64,000 nt of DNA from Siphonodentalium dalli. Taxonomy: Eukaryota > Mollusca > Scaphopoda > Gadilida > Siphonodentaliidae. Every line of letters begins with the position of its first letter. Position 1 is the first letter of the stretch. The notes under the pieces were generated by a model. The model saw only the letters and a list, made by a program, of their open reading frames with translations. It did not search any database and had not been told where the DNA came from. The stretch lies in assembly GCA_032622095.1 (NCBI GenBank), contig CP136065.1, positions 21,564,134-21,628,133 on the forward strand, read 5' to 3'. A program made the position numbers and the translations under genes. Shown piece by piece: positions 38,633 to 49,595 of the stretch.

Positions 38633-38908
38633 ATGTCGGCACCACATGTTCGCGAGTCTAATGGTTCTCAGTCAACGGTCATCAAAGGCAAGCGAGCTTC
38701 AAAAAAGAGTGCGGAAAATAACTGTCAAGATGCGTATCTTTGTGGGAAGTGTGGATGGGTTTATGGTGATCCACTCGACCCCAGTAAACGCGACGAATGG
38801 GTGTTGTGCTCAGATTGTGGCAAGTGGTTTCATGAAGGTTGCGGAGAGGATTACGGTGTCTTTGACGACGGTGATAATTTCACGTGTTTGTCATGTTTAG
38901 ACATATAG
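38633..38908 (+). CDS. PHD-finger protein, probably transposase C-terminus
   Basis: Starting at the ATG at 38633 (an upstream ATG at 38459 is possible), the frame encodes a basic linker and then a PHD-type finger. The ligands are CGKC, then VLCSDC, WFHEGC and CLSC, with the typical W..C..C..W.H..C spacing; the finger fills the last ~55 residues. PHD fingers bind histone tails, and some transposases carry one at the C-terminus. The position directly downstream of a transposase fragment supports that reading. It is not in frame with that fragment, so the pair is either spliced or broken. Confidence 0.5.
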   Translation: MSAPHVRESNGSQSTVIKGKRASKKSAENNCQDAYLCGKCGWVYGDPLDPSKRDEWVLCSDCGKWFHEGCGEDYGVFDDGDNFTCLSCLDI

Positions 38909-39935
38909 ACTCAATGTGAATGACAATAGTAACGATGACATTTATTCAATTGATTTATATAGGCAGGAAATTAATTGAAGGCTACTAGCTATTTAAAATT
39001 AATTTCGAATTTTAATCATATTGTATACTAGTACCAATCCATGAATAAAACAATGCATTTTGTTTTGGCAGTTTTTTTGGAAACTTGTCCAAAACCGGTT
39101 TGAATATAGCAAAATATTCCTCATTCATAAACTTGCATACATGTCGTATATAACTATATATAGGTGTTTTCTCCGTTACCATCATGTCCGTGCTAATATT
39201 ACATCGGGCGTTTGAATTGTCAGGTATTCCTTGTTCGACATATATTAACACATTCTTATATTTATGTAATCAAATAAAATTGAATGGCATGATTACGCAG
39301 GTCTTATTTTTAGATGCACATAATTGTGTGCACCAGCATAGATCACTGAGATGGGTTTACTGGAAACACATACACATTCAAAGTACATGGGACTGCATGT
39401 AGTTTCAAATAATAGTTAATATGTTTCCAGCGAAGTTAGAAATTAAACCGAACACGTTTGTGTCACATATTATTCAAAATTTAGTAGTGTATCAACGATT
39501 CGCAATATTTAGGAACATAAAGACCCCAAAATGTGTTTTCTCCATTATCACGCCCACTGTAATGTATGTGTGTCGCATATCACAAACGCCACATCAATAT
39601 TTTCCACATGTTTTGTTTTCGAAAACGTATATATATATCTCCACATAAGAAATTGGCCCATTTCGTCTGTCTATACACCATACAGAGTGATAGAGAGTGT
39701 TCGATCGGAATGAATTTTTAATTGCACGGTAATCCTAAGATATACCGGTAGCCATTGACCCTAAACATCTGGCTAGTGACAGCTCGAATCATGAATATTT
39801 ATAAAATTGCATGCATGTGACTATAGCCACCATTGTGTATTGATTGTGACAATATAAAACTGTTGCCACATGTTTAAATGGACTGTACGTACCCATATGC
39901 TACCTTTTCGGGTTGGTAACGGAGAAAACATGCAT

Positions 39936-40830
39936 AAAAGTGCCGAATGCCGGCTGATACGGACCCTGGCTCTTACGGACCTGGCTCATACGGACCCTGG
40001 TTCATACGGACCTCCGGCTGATACGGACCCTGGCTTATACGGACCCTCGGCATATACGGACCCTGGCTCATACGGACCTCAATTAAAATATACAATTTTA
40101 TTTTTTATGTTTATTTAAATAAATAGAGGATCTCAAACGAGTTACTATTTTATACGGAATGTATCAACCGAGTTCACTAAATTCGATTTGAGCCGAGGTT
40201 TACCTCGGCTCAAATAGAATTTAGCGGACGAGGTTGATAAATTACGTATAAAATAGAACGAGTTTGAGATACTTTTTATCGCATGATCATATAATCGCTA
40301 AAATTTTATCGAAAAGAACAATAATTAACTGCAGCCAGCGAACTTTGTCCAAAGAGCTGTGTGACGTCATTGCACGCGACGATATTACACGTGTCTATTA
40401 CGCTCGAATATTACATAGGAAAATAGTGCCAATCATGTGATAAATTCAAATACTGACAGCATACATACTGAGATAACAAAAATATGATGATAACAAAAAT
40501 GGAACATAACGAAGCCGAATGGTATCTCCACATAACGCACAGTTAGACGTTGTGAAAAAATCGGTTAAATTCTTAAATATAAGTTTGAAAATCACTCAAA
40601 CAATCACCGAAATTCTCAATTAATACAGATATATGTGTCTAAAGACAATCATAATTATATATTAAATTCATAAATATAAGTTTGAAAATTGCATATTTTA
40701 ATTGAGGTCCGTATAAGCCAGGGTCCGTATCAGTCGGTGGTCCGTAAAAAACAGGGTCGTAAGAGCCAGGGTCGGTAAGAGCCAGGGTCCATATAAGCCG
40801 CATACCAAAGTGCCTACCGTTTTCATGGCA
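39936..40830. mobile_element. fold-back element with ACGGACCCTGG minisatellite arms
   Basis: The left arm (39936-40107) holds about seven GATACGGACCCTGGCTY-type repeats and ends with TCAATTAAAATATACAATTT. The right arm (40693-40830) is the inverted counterpart. Both outer edges carry a GTGCC(G/T) sequence. The centre contains a separate palindrome at 40130-40270. Confidence 0.7.
40130..40270. mobile_element. perfect-centre palindromic MITE
   Basis: Arms of about 70 bp meet at 40200. The inner 30 bp (GAGCCGAGGT/ACCTCGGCTC) is perfect; the outer part (ATCTCAAACGAGT...ACGAGTTTGAGAT) has scattered mismatches. Confidence 0.75.
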
Positions 40831-40899
40831 GCTGAAAAATATGAACATGATCCTCCGGTGCTCATTTTAACGTGACACTTTCCACACATACTATATTTT

Positions 40900-42880
40900 C
40901 ATATTATGATGATGATAACCTGCATAGCGTAAATTTATTTTTTCAATTTGATTGCAAACTACATGTCGATTTAAGGAATTTTAGGCCATATAAGGTAACT
41001 TAGAATTAGATTTATTCAATATCGCAATTCGCACCAAAATTTCACTCATATATGAGATACCCTCGTCTACATCGGTTTTACTAAACGAATAAACCTAACT
41101 ATATATCGTTATTTTATTATTAACATTTGAGAGATCATTTGATTGAATGTGCACCACATTCGGCACAAAACGCATGGAAATCGATACTAATCCACGCCCC
41201 CTTCTGTAAACCATCCCACCCTTACCCCCATTTATATAGTTATATATATTTACCTAAGCTTTTCGTGACAGTATAGTTGCGTTTTATAACATGTATATAT
41301 TATTGTTTGATATCTACATCTGTTCAATAATTGATACTCCATACCATATAAACTGATGCCACCTTAGGTATCTGATTGGCTACCCCCCCCCCCCCCCCGT
41401 TCAAATTTTTATAACATAGCCACGTATTACGACATATGTCATTACTTGATTACCACCACTCTAATAATGGTCTTGCCATAGACATATTGCCCACCCATAT
41501 CTTCACTCATGGCACAATGACTATATGTAAATATCTCCACTTCACTTTATTTAATTATATTTATATATTTGTAATGCATTTGTTTTCTGTATCGCACATC
41601 CGTCTACATCGCGTGCAGTGCACTGATAACGCGCGCGTTTTTCTTAATATTCTGATCTGGTTGTCCTCAGCATAGAGTTGATTTTGGCCTGTTTTTGGGC
41701 TTGGTGGACGGGAAGGTGACCTGTCGTAATCACCTTTTCGTGACGAGGCATGAGGACCTAGAGTCAGGCGCTTACTCGTCGAAACCGTCTCATATAATAA
41801 TGGACTCATTTCGTCTATTATATAACTCATGTGCGCTTCCGATGACCACCGTAGTCCACTTTTATTTTCTGGCATACCCAATTTTGTAATTGTGACATAT
41901 TTCGGCCTGGTCGTAGTAATTCTTTCTCTGAAACATTTCACTGTGCGCTCTCAAAATGCTTAGCGACATTCCCAGATCAGAATCACCGTACTTATACTTT
42001 TATTTAAACAATAAACTATTTATCTGTACCTATTTTTGACTCCTAAATATCCTTAACTATTATCACTCTATGTTAGTAGCCCACTCCCCTCATTTGCGGG
42101 AACACATATATACACTATAAAATATTTTAAAGGATCAGATAAGAAATTATAATATATAAGCTGCACAGCTAGCGCAATATCATAGGTTGATGCTAAATGA
42201 AGAGCGTTGAATAAATCATTTCCCATATCATGCCTCGCAAATTTCATATCACGATGAACGGGGAAACATGCAAGTACCTAGACAAATTGGGCAGCATAAC
42301 AATAAGATAACCCCATATATTTAATAAGTCTTAATGCTATGTTCCTTTTCCGTCATGGTATGCATACATTTATTTTATACACAAATCACGTGAAAAATTT
42401 ACATATAATGCGACATAATGATCGGCCATTTTACTATCCTGTATCCTTTGTTGACATTTAGATAGCCGAGGTATCCCTCTCGGTTACCAGTCGACCTTTC
42501 ATACTAGTATTTTCCTGCTACTAGTAGTCCGGTGGGCCGGTGTGGTGCTATTCCACCCAGTTTGTAGCTACTAGTTCTGACATCCCCTTTGCCATAATGG
42601 CATAAACCATAAAACATATACTTATCGTCGCTAGGGCTACCTACTGCGGATAGCTTTCGGGTTTTGACGTTTAACAGGTTTTTTTTTATAAAGTCTTATT
42701 ATTTTCAGTTATATTTAACCCCTTAGTTCAATGACTGACTCTTTTTATTTACATTAATAATATATTTTGCTGATATTCATGGCATTATTCCCGCCACGAA
42801 GTGGGTGGACACTAGTGTACAGATCTGTATAGACTCATGGTCGAATGGAGAAATATATTCTTGGATATTTTTTTGTGTAC
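40900..42880. other. intergenic, no gene recognised
   Basis: Contains a ~15-nt poly(C) tract at 41384. A 126-codon minus-strand frame (41561-41941) has no recognisable domain. No other structure is seen. Confidence 0.45.
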
Positions 42881-42884
42881 CTTA

Positions 42885-43110
42885 CTCAATCGTGCCAATA
42901 GAATCACGTATATGCTGAAATTGTAAAGTTAACGGCACCGGTGTATAATACGTTTTTGAAAATATCATAAATCGTATACATAGGGTCAGGACAGGCTGAA
43001 ATTGTAAACTTAAAGTCACCGGTGTAATAATATGTTGTTGAAAATATAAATACTCTGATAGCCTGAAAATAATGTATAACCCTTTGGGAACCCCTGTGTA
43101 GTGAATTATG
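42885..43110. repeat. inner inverted-repeat copy (right)
   Basis: Inverted, diverged copy of the unit at 36270-36740 (GAAATTGTAAASTTAA and CACCGGTGTAATAATA). Confidence 0.75.
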
Positions 43111-43959
43111 GGTAATTTTAATTGGAGCGCGCATGTCTGTTCTGTTGGAGACTTGGATTAACCGCCATCTTTTATTTTCTGGTCATCAAGTCAAAATTGT
43201 ATCGTATACACAATGTGTTTGTACCGATGGATGTATCGCGACTCGACTCGTTTCGTGGTCATATAGGGCCTATATAACCTATGATCACGAAAACGAGCAG
43301 AGTCGGGATATCTGATAGAATTCCAGGAATTGTACATTCACGTCCAATAGTATAGATTCACTGCAATCTGCCGCGGAATTTCCCAAAATTGTAGGCTACT
43401 TTCATTTTCAATAGGATTTTCCACTTTCACTTTTCACTTTTACCACGCAAAGCGACCTTAGTTGACACATATATATGGCACACTGGCTGAGTCCATGACA
43501 AATAGTTTATGTAGAATGCTTCTTTCGTTTAATTAAAGCTCACCTCGTTAAAACGCATGTCAATCGTATTTGTTTACAAATTGCATTGGGTGCGACGATT
43601 TGCAGTAGGTCCCGATTTGTGGAGATCACTTTGCGGAAGTCCCCGAATTCGCGGAGGTCCTCTAAAATGGGCGATATATATATAGATTTTAATAGGGAAC
43701 GGGTGCGTATAAGTCAATTGATACGTATCTTAAACAAATAACGACACGATCATCATAATAAAGGTCAGTTCTATCAATTATATATGCGCCGAGTTCACTT
43801 GGTGCAAATCAAACGGCGATAAATATTCTCGTGTGCCAGAAGGACTCCTTAAAGTTGTGAATAAGATGCATATTTATTAGATGGTATTTAACAAGTCATT
43901 AGTTAGCGCCTATATTAGCGCTAACTAATGAATTATATTTTGTATTATAATTATATCAT

Positions 43960-44035
43960 AATTTATATTTATGGCTAATAATATGATCTTGGTGGCGTTA
44001 CCATTTCTGACTATAGTTTTCTTGTATCTTTTGAA
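43960..44035. repeat. outer inverted repeat, right copy
   Basis: Reverse complement of 33245-33320, with a few differences. Confidence 0.7.
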
Positions 44036-46140
44036 CAGCCGGTTTTGGCGCTTCCGCGTGATGTGTGTACATATAGAAAACGGCTGTATGATTCTAAACT
44101 AAAACTATAACATTGTCGTACAAAACGACGTATTTTATCGCACCGGGTTATAGATGCGTAACCTTAAACCAAAAATTTGGTACAAACATAATCATGTTTG
44201 ATTACGAGATCTTTCACTCGTATCTATCACTACACCATACCGCATGACAGTTCAGATACGTAAGCTATACACTGATATTGCGGAGTACTTAGACGAAAAT
44301 AAAACCTAATTATAAAGTACAAGTATTTTTGGCAGTATTGCTATTTAGTTAGCGAACGGGGATAATTTGAAGAGCAGAATAATGGGAACTATATCTTTGG
44401 CCGGGGGATGCGCGCAGTTATACTGCGTTAAACATTCTTTCCAATAATGTATTTGCTGAGGACAGTCGTTTGTGTTGACAACCCTCCCTCCCTCCCTGTT
44501 TTTGTTTTGTTTTGGGACATACGCGTTCGATTGGCGTCTCCCCCTTTTGGCTTACATCTGTATAGGCGGTTATTGTGCCTCAAAAAATTGTCACCCACTT
44601 GTTTGTATTGGTTACTACTACATTTATTGTATCGGCTTCCTGTAAATAATTATGATTTTCTGAACAGGTAGCTATAAACGCATTCCAGTTGTTGTCTTTC
44701 ACTGTAACCCTGTGGGATAAATATATATATACATTAGACAACTTTAATTTTACCAAGACAAACTAGCATTTTCGTATACATCATGTTTTATGATGCTACC
44801 AATATATTATTCTTGTTATAGTATAATCATATAATTCACGGACTACATGTGGGAACGAGATGGTTCCTTACAGAAAGAAGCGCTCTTTTTACTAGCCACA
44901 ACTGTGACATCACATAGTAGGATCAGAAACATTTGTGAACATAAACAAGCTTTACTGACAGATCTAAGATCATAAGTTCAAAACCATGGAGTCCGTGCAG
45001 ATCTATATATCTAAAACGTCATGATACCTATCAGATTCTAGAGAAATAATTGTGTTTACAACACGTTATATTAATAACCTATTAATGCCTATCATTTGCA
45101 AACGACAACCTATTCTATATATACATTGAAAAATTGTTTTATTAACGATAACCTATTAATACCTACTAGTATTCACATACGACAATCTGGTTTGGTTTAT
45201 TAGGGTTCATAGTCGGTCTAGCCGCTAGGGCACTCACGACGTCAATTTTAAGGATGGAGGAAGGGCCACGCAGAGGTTTAATGTCACCAAGAAATCGTCC
45301 CACTGCGTGTAGAAACCGCCGACCACCGGAAAGCAACTGACAAACTTGACCAGATACACGATTCCGATCGCCCTCCCTATGGCGGTGTTCGAACCTGTTT
45401 CGTCGGCGCTGGGCGGCCTGTGTCGGTGTGGTGCCCCTGGCGCTCTGCCGACTGGACCACCGGGGGGGGGGGACACTACAAACGACAACATATTCTATAT
45501 ATACATTTGAAAAATTGTTTCATTACTCTATATTTTGCCTATTTCAAATATCTATATTACCTTGATCCAATAAGAAACTGTTAACTATGGTTATCTAATT
45601 ACCGGTACGATATCCACAACCCCCCCCCCCCCGGTGACGACCCACTGTCCGCGTTTCGTAAATTTAAAAACAACTTTCTATGAGATATATTCGCGGCACA
45701 TGAGTTGTTCAAATTATAAACATTTTCTTTGCTGATTTACGTGTCTACTCATCGTGGCAACAATTACTATTCCTTGGTTTGGTGTATAGTCAGGACTGGT
45801 GTGGACATTTTAGTTACCCCCCCCCCCCCCACATTTCATAACCTTTACCGCGACAGTACAGTCGTGGTACCATGTATGGATAACATTACTGTCGACACGA
45901 TAATATTTTATATCATTCATGGATATATATCCTGGCTGCAGCCCCATATGATTGCCCCCTTTCCCAACAGGCATATTTATACAACCCTGCCACACCAAGC
46001 ACCTGTTGACTGTGACGTCATTCAATCACGCGACATACTTACGTTCAACTACGTCATTGCGTACGTTAACACGTATCGTTTGAAATCATTTGCTGCCATG
46101 GATCCGTGAAAATAGGATGCGTGTGGCCGTTGATGAGTAG
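44036..46140. other. intergenic; one GC-rich open patch
   Basis: Mostly AT-rich with poly(C) or poly(G) tracts at 45461, 45620 and 45817. The stretch 45250-45475 is clearly more GC-rich and has an 85-codon minus-strand open frame. That frame begins Pro-rich and ends with a hydrophobic FLVTLNLCVAL segment. It could be an isolated exon, but I recognise no family and see no convincing splice context. Confidence 0.35.
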
Positions 46141-46142
46141 TA

Positions 46143-46540
46143 ATGGGGGGCACTATGGCCCAGTACCCCCCAGTGGGGGGCACTATGGCCCAGTATCCCC
46201 CAGTGGGGGGCACTATGGCCCAGTACCCCCCAGTGGGGGGCACTATGGCCCAGTACCCCCCAGTGGGGGGCACTATGGCCCAGTATCGAATACTGGACCA
46301 TAGATCGTCCAGTATTCGATACTGGGCCATAGTGCCCCCCAGTGGGGGGCACTATGGCCCAGTATCGAATACTGGACGATCTATGGTCCAGTATTCGATA
46401 CTGGGCCATAGTGCCCCCCAGTGGGGGGTACTGGGCCATAGTGCCCCCCAGTGGGGGGTACTGGGCCATAGTGCCCCCACTGGGGGGTACTGGGCCATAG
46501 TGCCCCCCACTGATGGGTACTGGGCCATAGTTCCCCCCTG
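46143..46540. repeat. mirror-arranged 30-bp VNTR (large hairpin)
   Basis: Five direct copies of a 30-bp unit (GGGGGGCACTATGGCCCAGT then ACCCCCCAGT) are followed by a palindromic centre (46270-46400, with ATCGAATACTGGAC and its complement). About five inverted copies of the same unit follow. Each unit boundary, CCCCCCAGTGGGGGG, is itself nearly palindromic. It lies about 450 bp beyond the protease gene of the Polinton. Confidence 0.85.
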
Positions 46541-46988
46541 AGGATAGATATTCCTGTCATTGATGTGATATTTCTGATCGGAAAAAATGAAAATGGACTT
46601 AGACATTTTTTCATTACTAATTTTAAAGTTTGTATAATTCTGACCAGAGATGACACATCGACACGAACAGAATCAATTGGTGGGGATCCTACAGTGAAAA
46701 CGATTTTGTTGAAATTTATCATTTATTTTTCAAAAACAAGAACAAGAACAATGAACAATAATATATTATTATACATCAATAATATTAACAAAGAACAATA
46801 ATTTATGTACAAAACAAGGTCTCAGATTTGAAGAAACTTAATTGAACATCCTACAACATCCTACAACATCCTACGCTGAATCAATAACAAAAGAGTCTAT
46901 TTTGTGGAGTTGTTGACACATTCGTTGTTATCTGGTCGTCGTCTTCTTTGCGTTGTATGTATATCAGCCGTCGATGTCCTGGTGAAGT
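46541..46988. other. AT-rich flank left of the Polinton genes
   Basis: Includes A/AC-rich runs and a triple CATCCTACAA repeat near 46850. No Polinton terminal repeat could be matched to the right side of the window. Confidence 0.4.
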
Positions 46989-47462
46989 TTAATTCAACAG
47001 CAAATTTGCTTTTCTGTATAATCGACCATAGTGCTTTCCAAACCATCGAACTATTGTTCTGTCATTCTTGAAGAAATCCCGAGAATTGAATAATATTTTC
47101 ATCCTCTTTCCTTTCATCATGTGGTGGAGTGCGAATATACAATATAATCCACACACATTTGTCGCACGATGTTGATATCGTGTTGTATTCATAGTCCATG
47201 CTGATGAGTTCCTTTTTATGAATGGTAACATATATCGTCTCGGTGGTGGTAGTCCAAATGAGTCGAAGTATACAGCTGATCTTCCCTTGAATAACATCAA
47301 TGTCCAGTGTTCTCCTGGCTGATCCGATGAGTGCGTGTTCACAATATATGCTTGAATATGCTGTGGTTTCTTCTCTGGTAACAGATCTCTAGCACAAACA
47401 TGTGTGTTAAGTTTACACAACCAGGAATTGTCCAGAATATATTGAAGTTCAGCTGTCTGCAT
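46989..47462 (-). CDS. PRO: adenain-like maturation protease (157 aa)
   Basis: A cysteine protease of the adenovirus-protease (C5/ULP1-like) family, which in Polintons is thought to process virion precursors. The expected catalytic positions are visible: H52 in GEHWTLM, D67 in YFDSFG, Q97 and C104 in TNVCGLYC. Length is near the small end of the family. It is the last gene of the minus-strand series, and its start overlaps the preceding ORF by 14 nt. Candidate substrates are the two small basic proteins of this element that carry GG-containing sites (52484-52852 and 53008-53490). No histone-type stem-loop follows it. Confidence 0.9.
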   Translation of the reverse strand: MQTAELQYILDNSWLCKLNTHVCARDLLPEKKPQHIQAYIVNTHSSDQPGEHWTLMLFKGRSAVYFDSFGLPPPRRYMLPFIKRNSSAWTMNTTRYQHRATNVCGLYCIFALHHMMKGKRMKILFNSRDFFKNDRTIVRWFGKHYGRLYRKANLLLN

Positions 47463-47907
47463 CGTTGTAATTCTCTTTGACTCGCTGTGACCACATCAGA
47501 GTCCACTCTGCGTCGAATTTTTTGCGGTTGAGCTCCAAATTGTTTCTCAGATGATCATACATGATGAATGCTTCGAACTTCTCCTTGATGTGTGGGTTTA
47601 ACCACATCAGCTTCGGGAACCATCTTTCCATAACATTGTATATGTCAATTTTAATCAGCGCTAAGTCGATAAACTGGTTTGTCCAATCATCAGTTGTAGA
47701 GAACAAACACAGAACATGTTCACGTTGACTAGGATGTTCTATTTTACATCCTTCACAGTTTGCTGACACTTCCTTGCGAATAAGTTCTTGTAGTTCTTCA
47801 ATCATAGAGTTGTTGAGTGTGTCCAAGATCAGGCTCCATCTCGGAGCAAAGTTTTGTGAACGTTGGTATTCTTCATAGTAGTTCCATAGCTGTGTTGTGA
47901 GCTCCAT
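47449..47907 (-). CDS. conserved Polinton protein with CxxC..H..C motif (152 aa)
   Basis: A helical, charged protein of unknown function. Around residues 51-67 it has CEGCKIEHPSQREHVLCL. This cluster of Cys and His could bind a metal, and similar clusters occur at this position in other Polinton gene sets. It starts one nucleotide after the MCP stop codon and overlaps the protease start, so it is part of the virion-gene block. The position between capsid and protease suggests a morphogenesis role, by inference only. The middle and C-terminal parts contain a Trp- and Phe-rich segment but no transmembrane stretch. Confidence 0.75.
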   Translation of the reverse strand: MELTTQLWNYYEEYQRSQNFAPRWSLILDTLNNSMIEELQELIRKEVSANCEGCKIEHPSQREHVLCLFSTTDDWTNQFIDLALIKIDIYNVMERWFPKLMWLNPHIKEKFEAFIMYDHLRNNLELNRKKFDAEWTLMWSQRVKENYNDADS

Positions 47908-47908
47908 C

Positions 47909-49213
47909 CTAATAGTCAGTAAGCACTTCTCTCAAAGCTGTGATCTCTATTTCACTGTCGAATTCAGCATACACCAAAACGTTGACGGCTGTAGTGAGAG
48001 CTGTCAAGAACTGAAGCTCCAAACGCAGGTTCCCTGTCTTTATAGGATGTAGATGTCCCTCGTCACTTCCTTGGTCCGGTGTCAAGTCGAAACCCCACAA
48101 ACAATATCCATTCATATATTCTTTTAAATTAATGCCAATTGATTTGTTAACACCAAACATTCCTAAAGATTGATACAAAGATAAATATGATCTGAGACAT
48201 TGTTTTGTTGCGAAGTTTGGTTCAAATGGACGGTTATGTATTGTATGACCGTCTTGACTAACTTCCAATTTATTCAAACTGAAATGTTTGAAGTGGAATG
48301 GATTGGTACCCAAATCTCCATTCATATCTTTATTTTCGACCAACGCAATAAAAAGTCTCTTTGGTAATTGTCCTTGAAATAAGTGGTCTTCAATTTTTGA
48401 TCTAAGTCCAGTACTAATTGTGAAAGTTTTTATTTCTACTCGTCTGATAGGTAGTTTCATTTTTGACTGGGCAATTTCTTGATTTAATTTATTTGAGACC
48501 GCTGGAAAGAGACTAACTGTTCTGACATGGAACACTGCTGATTCGAAAACAATTTGTCCATCCTCGGAGCCAATGAGGCAAAATTTTGATGGTGATCTGT
48601 TTAATCTGATACGAATTTCAATTCCATTTGGTAAATATTTTTCTTGAAGAAACAGATCGGTGTGTAAGCGTCCGCATAGTTCAACAAATTTACTACCAGT
48701 GATCAAACTTTCTCTAGAAGTTAATCCAGCATTAGCACCACCTTTGGTGCTCTCTTCAAATTGTTCTGCTGTATCGCCATACCACATTTCTAAATTTGCT
48801 AATTGATTATCTTTATATTCTTGAGAGTATCCCAACAGATTTTCGAAATATGCTCGGTATGGGTAAGTGTCAGAATTCGAAGTTATCAATTTGTTGTTCA
48901 AGTAAACATCGATACTGCTGAACATGCTATGAAAGAAATTGTTAACAGGTGCTAATTCCGTAGCAGCTACCAAATTAGTTCCATCTTTTTTTGTAATTTT
49001 GAATTTCACATAAAGATAAGATTGATTAATATCTGTCCACTTTTCGGTTTGAGATGGTATGACAAACTCTATCGGAGCAGAATTATTCAGCGGTGCAATA
49101 GGATGATTTTCGATCCACTGCGATTCTGACATTGTAGCCACCGTTGGTGGAACATGTGTTATATCAAGTTCCGATTTATTGCATTCGCATGATCCATTTA
49201 CCATTTGTGCCAT
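47909..49213 (-). CDS. MCP: double-jelly-roll major capsid protein (434 aa)
   Basis: Matches the Polinton/adintovirus major capsid protein by its order of blocks. An NNFFHSMFSSIDVYLNN segment near residue 90 is followed by YPYRAYFENLLGY, LFIALVEN and NPFHFKHF. Near the C-terminus come WGFDLTPD, GNLRLELQF and VNVLVYAEFD. The family forms two vertical jelly rolls per subunit and trimeric hexons. The frame is intact, with no stops or frameshifts. It is separated from its neighbours by 1-2 nt, as in a densely packed virion-gene block. The length fits the smaller animal Polinton MCPs. Confidence 0.92.
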   Translation of the reverse strand: MAQMVNGSCECNKSELDITHVPPTVATMSESQWIENHPIAPLNNSAPIEFVIPSQTEKWTDINQSYLYVKFKITKKDGTNLVAATELAPVNNFFHSMFSSIDVYLNNKLITSNSDTYPYRAYFENLLGYSQEYKDNQLANLEMWYGDTAEQFEESTKGGANAGLTSRESLITGSKFVELCGRLHTDLFLQEKYLPNGIEIRIRLNRSPSKFCLIGSEDGQIVFESAVFHVRTVSLFPAVSNKLNQEIAQSKMKLPIRRVEIKTFTISTGLRSKIEDHLFQGQLPKRLFIALVENKDMNGDLGTNPFHFKHFSLNKLEVSQDGHTIHNRPFEPNFATKQCLRSYLSLYQSLGMFGVNKSIGINLKEYMNGYCLWGFDLTPDQGSDEGHLHPIKTGNLRLELQFLTALTTAVNVLVYAEFDSEIEITALREVLTDY

Positions 49214-49215
49214 GA

Positions 49216-49590
49216 TTAATCAAAAATATCAAGAGCTCGACTGCTAGGATGATTTTTCGACTGACTTTTTCGGCGTTTGACAGCTGAATGATTCATTTTT
49301 GAAGTCGCTACTCTTTTTCTAGGTTTTTTTCTCGAGTTCAAAATTTGATTTTTAGCTTGTGTGCCAAAAGATTTTAAAGCTTTTTTACCTTCAGACATCA
49401 ACGCTTCTTTCGGACTTTTACCTTGATTAATAATTTCATCTGCAACACCAAAAGTGTGTTTTTTCGCAAGTTGTAAAGCTGTCCGACCAAGCGGTTTTAG
49501 AAATGGTATAGCAGATCTCATAACTGATTTGAAAATTGAACCAATACCATTACCATATTGCCGTGGTACGCCTCTATACACGGGGAACAT
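49216..49590 (-). CDS. amphipathic minor virion protein (124 aa)
   Basis: Starts MFPVYRGVPRQYGNGIGSIF and continues with a predicted amphipathic or membrane-active helix (SAIPFLKPLGRTALQL). The end is a very basic C-terminal third rich in K/R. This layout is like the Polinton small protein sometimes compared with adenovirus pVI/pX, a membrane-lytic or DNA-binding minor component. That comparison is by layout, not by a sequence match I can verify. The gene sits directly between the penton-like gene and the MCP, with gaps of 5 and 2 nt. Confidence 0.65.
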   Translation of the reverse strand: MFPVYRGVPRQYGNGIGSIFKSVMRSAIPFLKPLGRTALQLAKKHTFGVADEIINQGKSPKEALMSEGKKALKSFGTQAKNQILNSRKKPRKRVATSKMNHSAVKRRKSQSKNHPSSRALDIFD

Positions 49591-49595
49591 TGTTT

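Larger units (their letters stand above)
32951..39929. repeat. dispersed 15-nt motif GTTTTCTCCGTTACC
   Basis: Exact or one- to two-mismatch copies occur at 32951-32965, 33140-33154, 36858-36872, 36873-36887 (CCATTACC variant, directly adjacent), 39166-39180, 39535-39549 (CCATTATC variant) and 39915-39929 (minus strand). The flanking sequences differ, so the motif recurs without an obvious larger repeat. No function is known to me. Confidence 0.7.

Noticed and set aside
41561-41941. 126-codon minus-strand frame
   Set aside because: No domain, no homologous second copy in the window and no splice or promoter context.
46049-46722. Long frames on both strands reading as GGxxAQYPP-type repeats
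   Set aside because: They arise from the 30-bp VNTR, whose length is a multiple of three; all strands are open for that reason.
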